Source of the DNA: Pandoraea iniqua | GTDB taxonomy: Bacteria > Pseudomonadota > Gammaproteobacteria > Burkholderiales > Burkholderiaceae | NCBI RefSeq assembly: GCF_902459685.1 | Contig: NZ_CABPSF010000004.1 | Coordinates: 62,001-126,000 of the forward strand | DNA: 64,000 bases | Direction: 5' to 3' | Shown: positions 58,901 through 64,000 of the stretch, in pieces | Numbering within the stretch: the first letter of the stretch is position 1 | How the letters are laid out: each line of letters opens with the position of its first letter | Program-made: the position numbers and the translations under genes | Notes under the pieces: generated by a model | Seen by the model: only the letters and a program-made list of their open reading frames with translations | Told to the model about the DNA's origin: nothing | The model's database searches: none

Positions 58901-61124
58901 CGGCAAGCACGACGTGTTGCCGGGCGAGAATCTGACCGCCGGTGTTCAGAAGGCTGCCCACCGTCTCGAACCGGAACGCACCGTCGGACGCCCATCTCCC
59001 GCTATTGACGGCATTACCGGCCGTCATGGCCACATCGCCCTTACCGGCGATCTCGCCTTGGGTGTCGTTTTGCGACGTGTTGAACAATTCGCGGGACACG
59101 TTGATTCGCATCGCCGCATCGCTCAACGCCAGTAAGCGTCCGCCGTCGTTGTGCAGCGCCCCAGCGTCGAGCGAGAAGAGGCCGCCCGATTGGATCAGAC
59201 CGACTTGATTGCTCAACAACCCCTGCGTCAGCAAGTACAGCGCTTGCTTCGCGGAGACGGCGCCCCGGTCGTTGCGCCCGCTATCTGCGCTCACGTGCAT
59301 CGTGCCGTTGGTGACGAGTGTGCCGTCGGCGTTATCGAATCGCCCCGTCGTCAGACGCAATGCGCCCGCGCCCGCGTGCTCGATCTTGCCTGATGAGTTG
59401 TCCAGCGCCGTCGACGTGACGGACAGGCCCTCGCCGTTCGTGGTGATTTGGCCGTTGCGGTTATCCAGCGCGCCATGAAGGGCGAGTTCCGTGGGGGATG
59501 TTCCCCACTGTGAGATGCTGCCGCGATGGTTGCTTAAACCGGCAGCGGCAACCGACAGGTGTTGCGTTGTCAGCGAGGCACCGTCGTGATTCATGGCGCC
59601 GAAACTGCTTAAATCCGATGTGCCACCGACGCGGGTCGTGGCGCCGGCCAAGGTGAGGGGGCCGCCGAGTGCGTGAAGTAACAGATTCTGCGGCGTCGTC
59701 GTCGACGCACCGGTCAGGTCGATAGCGTTCGCCGTGAAGCGAATGTTCCCCGTCGTCACGTGCGTACCGGTGGCGCGCAATGAGCGAGCGACGATGAGCG
59801 TGATGTCCGACGTTGGGCCGGGCGTCCCGTCCGGGCTGGCACCGGCGGCAATCGTGCCCCTCGACACTACGTTGCCTGCGTCGACTTGCCAGTGGCGTGC
59901 GGCAGACGCGATGCCGTCGTGCTGCCACGTTCCGCCAACAAGGAGCTTCCCATCCTGCCCGCCGCGAAGTTGTCCTGTGCTGATCAGGTCGCGCGTCGTG
60001 CGTACATTCAGCGCACCCTTCGCGAGAACGCCGCCACCAATACGGATGGTGTCGGCGGCAGTAGCATCGAGCACCTCGCCCGCATGGACTTTGCCGTCGA
60101 TGCGTAGCTCGCCAGCGCTGGTCAGCGTCAGCGTGCTGCCGTTTGCCGAGATGTCGCCATCGATGTTCACGCCGACACCCGCTTCGGTGCCGATGAGCCG
60201 GATCTTGCCGGCGTACATGCCGCCCAGACGGGAGACGTCTAGTGCAAAGGCGGGCGCGCCGCTGGCAGCGCCTTCGGTCGAGCGCACGTCAAACGTCGTC
60301 GCGTCGATCTCGTTGCGACCGGTCACGACGTCCAACGTCGGTGCGTGAATCGCCGCGTTAACTTCGATGGCCCGTGCAAGCAACGCAGCATGCGTGAGGT
60401 TGCCCGCATTCAGACCGTTGCCGGTCACACGAATTGCACCCTCGGTGACACGAAACGCTTCCAACGACCCGCTGCCACCAAACACGGGGAAGCCGGTCGT
60501 CAATACCCCGCGCGACGTGTTGATGAAGCCGCACCCGTTACAGGTGATGCCATTCGGGTTACTGACGATGACTTCGGCGCGGCTGCCGGCGACCTCGAGA
60601 TACCCCGCCAGATTCGACGGCAGTGCGTTCGTCACCTGATTCAGGATGATTCGCGCCGGATCGCCGGTCAGATTGGGGTTGCCCGGCACCCATCCGCCTG
60701 TTTGCGTCTGCACGATCGTGCGGGCGTTGTTGAGAATGGCCCCCTGCGTCGGCACGTCGAACTGCTGGTACTGGTTATGCGAGACACCACCCGCCGTCGG
60801 CGCGGTGATGTTCACCAGCGGCAAGCCGTTGGGCGTGACGCTGACGCCGGGCGCGTGGGGTCCCGGGGCGGCAACGATTTGTGCGTGGGCTTGCGCGCTG
60901 AATCCCAGAACAGTGAACGCAAGTAGCGTCGCAACGGTGCGTTGGCGATACCCGGCAGTGACGGTGGTGGCGACGATGGCGGAGGCACCCTCTCGACCAC
61001 AAGCGGCCCGGCGACGCAAGCTGCGGGACGCCCCGGGCGTGCGGCCACGGCGGACATGTTCACCGACGGCAATCCATTGGCGCCGGACGTGACTGAAGAC
61101 AAGACGGAAGCAGCGTTGATTCAT
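49920..61124 (-). CDS. cdiA: Contact-dependent inhibition toxin CdiA (two-partner-secretion exoprotein)
   Basis: A giant 3734-residue exoprotein. It opens with an extended signal peptide: MNQRCFRLVFSHVRRQWIAV, then a hydrophobic core ending AHAQ near residue 81. The TPS secretion domain follows, with motifs NPNL (149-152) and NPNGI (189-193) and the CNGCGF cysteines (195, 198). Then come thousands of residues of filamentous-haemagglutinin beta-helix repeats, including three tandem ~41-residue repeats near residues 1147-1269. Past residue 2000 are further haemagglutinin repeats, then a pre-toxin region with a degenerate VENN motif (EAENN, near 3444), a 13-residue tandem-repeat linker (about 3539-3600), and a small toxin domain (from about 3658: TIWKGDGKERIDVENPNPGK, then HYQDNQGNKYLYDPRTG). 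The toxin activity is not identified. The ATG at 61124 is 9 bp after cdiB and replaces a longer frame that would overlap it. Confidence 0.93.
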   Translation of the reverse strand: MNQRCFRLVFSHVRRQWIAVGEHVRRGRTPGASRSLRRRAACGREGASAIVATTVTAGYRQRTVATLLAFTVLGFSAQAHAQIVAAPGPHAPGVSVTPNGLPLVNITAPTAGGVSHNQYQQFDVPTQGAILNNARTIVQTQTGGWVPGNPNLTGDPARIILNQVTNALPSNLAGYLEVAGSRAEVIVSNPNGITCNGCGFINTSRGVLTTGFPVFGGSGSLEAFRVTEGAIRVTGNGLNAGNLTHAALLARAIEVNAAIHAPTLDVVTGRNEIDATTFDVRSTEGAASGAPAFALDVSRLGGMYAGKIRLIGTEAGVGVNIDGDISANGSTLTLTSAGELRIDGKVHAGEVLDATAADTIRIGGGVLAKGALNVRTTRDLISTGQLRGGQDGKLLVGGTWQHDGIASAARHWQVDAGNVVSRGTIAAGASPDGTPGPTSDITLIVARSLRATGTHVTTGNIRFTANAIDLTGASTTTPQNLLLHALGGPLTLAGATTRVGGTSDLSSFGAMNHDGASLTTQHLSVAAAGLSNHRGSISQWGTSPTELALHGALDNRNGQITTNGEGLSVTSTALDNSSGKIEHAGAGALRLTTGRFDNADGTLVTNGTMHVSADSGRNDRGAVSAKQALYLLTQGLLSNQVGLIQSGGLFSLDAGALHNDGGRLLALSDAAMRINVSRELFNTSQNDTQGEIAGKGDVAMTAGNAVNSGRWASDGAFRFETVGSLLNTGGQILARQHVVLAVGDILDNSGGKLDTAGHLDTLANTIRNVRGQMSSARLTMNAVRLDNDTGEIVQSAPQGDAPARLIITAALSNREGAIKLAAHDARIDTLALDNTGGTLAHAGDGTLSILATAIESTSGQIGTNGDLQLTAESLSNNHGRITALRTLSADAETFIENASGVIAGESVSLTAKTMLGNTQGAIESADNLKVFARELDNDGGALRNSGHGQTRIVATDAIRNRNGAQIEANADVSLTTGTLDNTGGAIRTGKSLALETATDLINEDGELRAAEALDATIGGAFVNRSGRTAAQDSMRLAVTESVDNTDGRIETGGTTAQLSLSARALTNDNGTVVNAGNQALDVVVSGHLLNRASPRIEGTDVGGFIAGNGAVNVSANRIENLDGARLEAGQSLAVTSGTDFVNRQGHVRTNGRLSLTTNDDLDNTDGEIHAGGAMQVNSRNAVNRHGSIRTNDTLSLTTRGNLDNTSGEIHSRGAMQMSGEHFINRQGRIQTNDTLSLAAHGNLDNADGEIFSTGAMGVRAGGDIQNVRGSIEVTGKRSSEVANDDAPRHERNDTSDTASEGALATSDETITVAAATLDNTDGRIVNATRGELTLTADAVRNHTTLPASTFRPTGFIAGNGDVSLLALTLANGPGANISAGNDLRLGIRDRAENAGTLFAGQDLHLAGQNGISTATLDNLGQLQARRDATLLAAEVNHSGGEIAVNRDLTLTATHLIGTGQLRAGNNLHVTLPGDFTYSPAHLWRANSDLNLTIGGLLTITGELEAVQRLTIHAAQVRNHGGGLIRGKAVYANATDRIDNETRIDGDEVWLRTPTFVNTGAVIGGRVRFEGTHLTNAGAQAVMAATQQLDVFAQGQVLNESGATLYSLNGLRIGAAETRDADGFLARQSEGLTNRSATIEAGGDIDVAVKTFVNERGQVTIERGVDAGTTTAVRHIWIAGYLTFPGPSDFERCQAVSGAPCERLPTTHWSHSLQIDGGPAMVNEVIYELNDHGQPSYDIKEVNKVPNPANIPFTQWQWGREARAELSAEKLYVAGTPITVTLPKGHLTTLDTEKKTFSLVNPIIEVYKGSGFDVNYSSRNITKRSTQHFESIQDDGKGNWIIGFWPDYDPAEHLRPTYVDEGRNSVITGAPDEGVRIFRYGHGIEDGRDTNEYRRDITTRSTVDRIIHASAPGTLTSQGSFRLNVDGGSAINNASSISAGGNIGIRGNGGQITNRSLGLERIDRTRQTSYLYWHEKSGNSDFWFPQVELGATEHRSIVGGLDALISSNQSTRINARDIVIDTASTDGRLIDARWVDSQIAPEVPDVGQPRIAIDGNDSHHATVSTTAQSAIDAPQHERTSTGVSGAIQTLDAVSGGIPDLTLPRSGLFSIVTSPSQPYLVVTDARFTDYGTFVSSNYMLALLNIDPAGIERRIGDGFYEAKLVREQILRLTGRARLRGYDSNDAASATDADAEYRALLTQGARAGRDLTLRVGIRLTEDQMQALTDDIVWLVRQDVKLPDGTTQTVLVPTLYLAHGKRVSLQPGGALVTGRDVLVQASQQVSNRGRIVGDSNTQIRAVDIENYGVIGRRDTQGDGSTAEVDGATRGKVEVVASRDILNIGGDIAGKQVQVEAGRDVVVTSRTRSIDWENRGGSGRSTTLESGGRISAQDSVNVTAGRDLSVTGAQIQAGGDAGLVAGRDISINAIELERRFGDGSISGDNRSLTKITEHAVSVIDAGGNTAVAAGRDAVAEGAKVTTAGNLIIAAGRDVEITAVTDKLDFTGRVRNDDYAASADTHVETVRGSEIRAGGDIGIGAGQVEAIQRVLDERGVRAYVTDDESRKGNATILGSYVSAGDRDVSAGRGNRTGTGTDVGVVGATEDKTSAAQKGAVQIVATGDVTIGGVTTEQDDVRWSRDTKRGLLSTTTEERLRELHGTQTIGSTVSGDTVTIASGQDVAIIGSNVVADGDVNISAKHDVTITSAEDRQRSLNTSETTTSGIFGSGTSITIGQRSEKDKQRRESTSQTGSVIGAVNGDISVRAGNDYRQEGSTVMAREGDIDISAKRVAIVESVETDASVRETEVRQSGITVAISNPVMAAAETVGQMGNAVSNVDDVRMKALGAAAGALAVKNALDNIKSLSDVASVNISVTAGGSKQESRQTQESTTSIGSTVSAGGSVSVRAEGDGRDSSLLVRGSEINAKQDVTLKSDGDLDILAATHTAEQHSKSSGVSGGVGVGISLSPKGASMGVTANASASRGKADGRDVTHKNSHVTAGGEAKVASGGDTNVKGGVIVGERVVADVGGDLNIESLQDTSVYKSKDQSISASGTVGMGGASGSLNVSHQQINSDFASVVEQTGIKAGDKGFDVTVGGNTDLVGAVIASTDKAAEAGRNRLKTGSLTERDIENHAEFDAFGVSLGGGFATGGGDSAKVGTDQKGKAETGANATPGSELPKTGSISVAPPVVVGASGSETSVTRSGISAGVIEITDDAAQREKTGKTAEETIASVNRDVSSDKDGANALTNKFDKEQIETGFEIMHAVQRELGTFVNNRAKKADEIEAQLKNTSDPEQRAALGEQLAEAKKWGPGGDYRLIVSAVTAGIGGNIAGAAGEMATRVTVTYLQGLAAKEIKTLGENLDPASKAALHAIAGCAGGAASGGGCDAGAMGSAAGSLLGSLLASTDKPGQSLTQSEREARVNLITSIVAGVTAGTGGDVVTASTGAKTEAENNTLGIAIPMPPPIHPTGRSVPTSGNRGANAVDALDPNGKGRNETESAVGKLAETLREALMDAACKVSALACASHHSVEQAIGRVGSDVSDNPTITSTPNNGPSGATITSTPDSGEKGPTLTGTPDQGERGATITTTPDQGPKGPTITATPNDGPVVFDPMLISRRDEASSESGKAPKHAPDTATLAKNGQSLNANGDNYSMLGADGAQFASKTIWKGDGKERIDVENPNPGKRPGQIHYQDNQGNKYLYDPRTGTFPDAPNSVNRLLNDPGFNSAIQKGLSKYLGVTP
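50325..50510 (-). repeat. 13-residue tandem repeats in the CdiA pre-toxin linker
   Basis: About 4.8 copies of a 39-bp unit encoding units such as TITSTPNNGPSGA, TITSTPDSGEKGP, TLTGTPDQGERGA and TITTTPDQGPKGP. Units alternate endings in GA and GP. The Thr/Pro/Gly-rich, charged pattern predicts an extended flexible tether between the pre-toxin region and the toxin domain. The in-frame 39-bp period allows copy number to change by slippage without breaking the gene. Confidence 0.9.
57319..57687 (-). repeat. Three tandem 41-residue repeats in the CdiA stalk
   Basis: Three consecutive ~123-bp units encode closely similar 41-residue segments with the shared pattern (R/Q)TN-x-x-LSL-x-x-x-x-x-LDN-x-x-GEI, then GAM and NR-x-G-x-I. 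They are the most alike neighbours in the haemagglutinin stalk and point to recent duplication within the gene. Each is a turn or two of the predicted beta-helix. Confidence 0.75.
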
Positions 61125-61132
61125 GAGAAGTC

Positions 61133-63094
61133 TCAGTAGCGCAGGGCGAGGGAGAAGCCGGCGACGACGGAACTGACCGGGAAACCGGCCGGGCGATAGA
61201 GCGGCTTGGCGAGAAAGACGTCGTAACTGGCATTGACGAACGCGCCGGCGTTGGCGCCGAACTGACCGCGTGCGCCGATGACGGCTCCCGCGAGCTGCGT
61301 GCCGGGCAGGTCGCGCGTGCCCGGGCCGAAGACCTGCCCGTAGTCGATGCCGACGTAGAGCGCGTGTGCGCTTGTGCCTATCGGCAGATGGATTTCGTTG
61401 CGAAGAAAGAAGCCGCGCGACGCACTCAACGTGTAGTCGCCCGTGAAGCCGCGCAAGCTGTATCGACCACCGATGGCGATCTGGTCGACGGCCCATAGGG
61501 CGTTGGCGGTGGTCTGCGCGTGGAATACGCCGACGTAGCGCAACGGTGTCGGGCCGAGGGATAGCGCAGGAAATGCCGGTAATGCCGGTAATGCGGGCAG
61601 CGGAACCGACCACTGTGCGTCCAGCAAGACGACGTGGTAGCGGTAGGTTTGCGGCGTAGGGCGTTGGGTGACGGGGTCACGCAAATCGTCTTGCGCGCCG
61701 AACCATGGCATGCCTTGCCGGTAGCCCAGCATGATGTCGGCCTGTGCCGCGCCAAGGTACTGACGGCGCGCGACGCCGATCTGCAAATAGGTGTTGTTCC
61801 GGTACTGCTGCGAGATTTCGAAGTCTTCGATGAAGCTCTTGCCGAACCGGCGGCCCAACCGTACGTCGAGTGCGGTCTTGCCGTTTCGGTCGCGTTGCAC
61901 CACGCGTTCGATCTTCAACTCGGCGATCTGATTGCGCCCGCTCGACACAAACGTTTGATTTGCCCCGGCAATGCGTTGGAAGTACGCACGCGTACTGCCG
62001 AAGAGGGAAACCGTGTTGTAGCCCCACGGGAACGAGTAGCTCAGACTCCCGCCTTTCGCGCCGAAACGATCGTCGCCGGTGGAAAGGTCGTGCTGTACCG
62101 CGACGTCGAGCAGATCGTTCAGCCCCAACACGTTGTCGATGCCCAGCGCGAGTTGCCCTTGCAGTCGCCCCGTGTCCCGGGTACCGCTGTTGTCGACGGA
62201 GGCGAGCAGACGCCACGCACGACGGCGCTGGGTATCGATGACCAGCACGCTGGTGCCCGGCAGTTCACCCGGCTCGATGCGAATGTCGGCGTCCTGACTC
62301 GGCATGCGCTTGAGCTGTTCGAGGCCCTGCTCGAGCGCGGCGAGCGACAGGACGTCGCCCTCGCTCACGGGCAGCGCGGCACGCCATAAGGTGCGGGTAT
62401 CCGGGTCGCTGAACCTGACGGCCGAGATCACTCCCGGGATTAGCCGCAGCGTCAGGCGACCACCCGTCAGATCTTGTTCGGGCACCACCACGCGTGTCGT
62501 CAGCCAGCCGCGGGACAGCACGGCATCCGTGGCGAAGGTTGCGATCTGGGCGACCCCGGCAGCCCCTGCACACTGCGAGATGAACGGCGTCAGGGCGCTT
62601 CGTAAGAAAGTGAATGACGCCGGGACGGGCGTGCCGTCTACGCTGGTGACGTCGATGTCGCGCAGCACCACACAGGGCGCTTCCGCCGGCAGCGTGGTCA
62701 GTTGCGCGGCGTCAGGCGCTGGGGGTGTGTCGGGGGTGACAGGTGCGTCGGGCGACAGGCGGACATCGGGGGCGTCGCTACGTCGCTCGCGTTCTTCGGT
62801 CTCACGCCGTTGCTGTTCGAGCCGCTGGTCTTGCACACCTTGTCGAGTCGCGTCGCGAAGGCCTCGAAGCTCGGGGAGGGCAACCGGTTGCATGGGTTGC
62901 GCCACGACCGCTGCGCCCGCCGAGGCGGCAGCGTTCGCCGCAAGCGGGAGGGCGAGGACAAACGCTGCGGCAACGCGGGACAGGAAAGAATCAGGACGGT
63001 CAGGGAGTTTCACGAATGCATTGCCCGATGATGAGTTCGAAAAACGCAGCGCGCGACAAGACACCCGTCGGCCGGAGTCGTCGGTACGTGTCAT
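61133..63094 (-). CDS. cdiB: CdiB-type TPS outer-membrane transporter (POTRA/ShlB family)
   Basis: A two-partner-secretion transporter of about 650 residues that exports CdiA through the outer membrane. After a signal (LPDRPDSFLSRVAAAFVLAL, ending near ANA) come a coiled, Arg/Glu-rich stretch (RQGVQDQRLEQQRRETEERE) and a Pro/Asp-rich linker, then the POTRA region (APCVVLRDIDVTSVDGTPVP through GVISAVRFSDPDTRTLW). The 16-strand barrel follows, with GDDRFGAKGGSLSYSFPWGY, the conserved IGGRYSLRGFTGDYTLSASR (the VRGF/Y-like motif) and the final strand ending in the aromatic residue Tyr (FSLALRY). The start is unsure: ATG 63094 is given, but GTG 63013 would place the signal peptide at the N-terminus. 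cdiA begins 8 bp after its stop. Confidence 0.9.
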   Translation of the reverse strand: MTRTDDSGRRVSCRALRFSNSSSGNAFVKLPDRPDSFLSRVAAAFVLALPLAANAAASAGAAVVAQPMQPVALPELRGLRDATRQGVQDQRLEQQRRETEERERRSDAPDVRLSPDAPVTPDTPPAPDAAQLTTLPAEAPCVVLRDIDVTSVDGTPVPASFTFLRSALTPFISQCAGAAGVAQIATFATDAVLSRGWLTTRVVVPEQDLTGGRLTLRLIPGVISAVRFSDPDTRTLWRAALPVSEGDVLSLAALEQGLEQLKRMPSQDADIRIEPGELPGTSVLVIDTQRRRAWRLLASVDNSGTRDTGRLQGQLALGIDNVLGLNDLLDVAVQHDLSTGDDRFGAKGGSLSYSFPWGYNTVSLFGSTRAYFQRIAGANQTFVSSGRNQIAELKIERVVQRDRNGKTALDVRLGRRFGKSFIEDFEISQQYRNNTYLQIGVARRQYLGAAQADIMLGYRQGMPWFGAQDDLRDPVTQRPTPQTYRYHVVLLDAQWSVPLPALPALPAFPALSLGPTPLRYVGVFHAQTTANALWAVDQIAIGGRYSLRGFTGDYTLSASRGFFLRNEIHLPIGTSAHALYVGIDYGQVFGPGTRDLPGTQLAGAVIGARGQFGANAGAFVNASYDVFLAKPLYRPAGFPVSSVVAGFSLALRY

Positions 63095-63550
63095 TTCGTG
63101 TGCGCACGCAGGTGCGGGAGGAGGGCGCAACAGTGAGCACGCCGGGCGTGCTACAGCCGGGGGGGCTTACACCTACGCGTTAGGCCGGGGTTTGCAGTGA
63201 GAACCACAGATGGCGAAACAGACATCGATTCTGTCAGTCTGGCGGTGACTTGTAATTGTAAAAATCGCTCAAATGACGAGAATCGGAATCGTCCGATACG
63301 GTGTTACGTGATATCCCAAGCCATTTTTGGCATTCATGCGCATGATTTCAGCATTCGGACATCGCTGATCAATCACCCGCCAATGCCTCATCAATCGCAC
63401 ATCGATACTTCGCGTTTTCCCCACCCCCGGCCTTGAAATCCGAGCTTGTAGCAGGGAATATTTTTCGCTAGTATTTTAGGCATAAACTATTTACGATTTA
63501 ACAAAGATCGACGTGAACGGTGCGTGGTCTGTGTTTTCCGGAGGGTGGAG
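63095..63550. other. Divergent intergenic region, cdiB / monooxygenase
   Basis: A 456-bp stretch between two divergent genes, with no convincing gene of its own. It is AT-richer than its flanks from about 63230 and should hold the promoter of the cdiBAI transcript and that of the aromatic-CoA monooxygenase gene. I could not place either promoter firmly. If the CdiB start is the GTG at 63013, the region extends further left. Confidence 0.35.
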
Positions 63551-64000
63551 ATGAATATCGTCTGTATCGGTGGCGGTCCTGCCGGCCTGTATTTCGGGTT
63601 GTTGATGAAGCTGCGCCAGCCGTCGCACCGTGTGGTGGTGGTCGAGCGCAATCGCCCGTACGACACCTTCGGCTGGGGCGTGGTGTTCTCTGATGCCACC
63701 ATGGATAACCTTCAGGTTGCCGATCCGGTGAGCGCCGCACAGATCAACGAGGCCTTCAATCACTGGGACGACATCGATATCCACTTCGAAGGCCGCACCA
63801 TCACGTCGGGCGGCCACGGCTTCATCGGCATCGGCCGCAAGAAGCTGCTCAATATCCTTCAGGCACGTTGCGAAGCGCTCGGCGTGGAACTCGTCTTCGA
63901 GACGGATGTTGCCGACGATCAGGAGATCGCCCGCCGTTATCAGGCCGATCTGGTGATCGCGTCCGACGGCCTGAACAGCCGCATTCGCACCCGTTACGCC
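63551..64000 (+). CDS. FAD-dependent aromatic-acyl-CoA monooxygenase, N-terminal part (2-aminobenzoyl-CoA/salicylyl-CoA type)
   Basis: The first 150 codons of a flavoprotein monooxygenase; the rest lies beyond the window. It opens with the FAD fold ([20 protein letters not shown]), followed by [20 protein letters not shown], a motif I associate with 2-aminobenzoyl-CoA monooxygenase/reductase and salicylyl-CoA 5-hydroxylase. Then come [20 protein letters not shown] and [18 protein letters not shown], which contains the second FAD motif (DGxxSxxR). Full-length relatives are about 760 residues with an Old Yellow Enzyme-like second domain. The ATG at 63551 has a purine-rich GGAGGGTGGAG run before it. 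It diverges from the CDI locus, so it probably starts a catabolic operon to the right. Confidence 0.82.
   Translation, partial: MNIVCIGGGPAGLYFGLLMKLRQPSHRVVVVERNRPYDTFGWGVVFSDATMDNLQVADPVSAAQINEAFNHWDDIDIHFEGRTITSGGHGFIGIGRKKLLNILQARCEALGVELVFETDVADDQEIARRYQADLVIASDGLNSRIRTRYA

Noticed and set aside
61125-61613. Longer CdiA start inside cdiB.
   Set aside because: The extra 163 codons overlap cdiB out of frame and are unconserved. The extended signal peptide begins exactly at the ATG at 61124.

Overview
The window is high-GC DNA from a Gram-negative betaproteobacterium. Burkholderiaceae, most likely Pandoraea, fits best. The support is a Burkholderia-type porin ending in Phe, a large NAD-dependent glutamate dehydrogenase, a monomeric isocitrate dehydrogenase, and a lasso-peptide locus whose precursor resembles what I remember of pandonodin from Pandoraea. 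The genus call is inference from gene content.

Layout. 1-4.9 kb: start of an amino-acid-binding protein, D-amino-acid dehydrogenase with a divergent LysR regulator, a lipoprotein and the DEAD-box helicase DbpA. 5-10 kb: the 1700-residue glutamate dehydrogenase, with an unusual Gly/Ala-rich insert. 10.4-17.5 kb: an MFS exporter, a small secreted protein, a MocR regulator, an acetyltransferase, a purine permease and a porin. 17.5-18.6 kb: a gene-poor stretch with two inverted copies of a 222-bp repeat, each with its own hairpin. 18.6-26.7 kb: a metal-dependent hydrolase and TetR regulator, a Na/Pi cotransporter, a probable gene remnant, two more MFS carriers and a PhzF-like isomerase. 26.9-35 kb: housekeeping genes, namely isocitrate dehydrogenase, tRNA-Val(CAC), and a dnaQ-rnhA-methyltransferase-gloB-mltD block in the same neighbourhood order as in E. 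coli.

35.1-39.8 kb is a complete lasso-peptide cluster in the order precursor, fused leader-recognition/protease, cyclase, ABC exporter. The reading frames overlap or nearly abut. The predicted 33-residue core has an 8-residue Gly1-Glu8 ring and an unusually long tail carrying two cysteines. 40-48.8 kb: propionyl-CoA synthetase, an unrecognised protein pair, a DHA2 exporter, and an M20 peptidase-MFS operon with a divergent LysR gene.

49.4-63.1 kb is a contact-dependent growth inhibition (two-partner secretion) locus on the minus strand: cdiB transporter, an 11.2-kb cdiA, and an AT-rich cdiI whose start overlaps the cdiA stop. The CdiA tail has a degenerate VENN-like motif, a 13-residue tandem repeat linker and a small C-terminal toxin domain I cannot name. 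The window ends inside a gene resembling 2-aminobenzoyl-CoA/salicylyl-CoA monooxygenases.

The two systems most worth attention are the lasso-peptide cluster (secreted peptide, probably antimicrobial) and the CDI locus (contact toxin plus immunity). Both look like tools for competition between bacteria.
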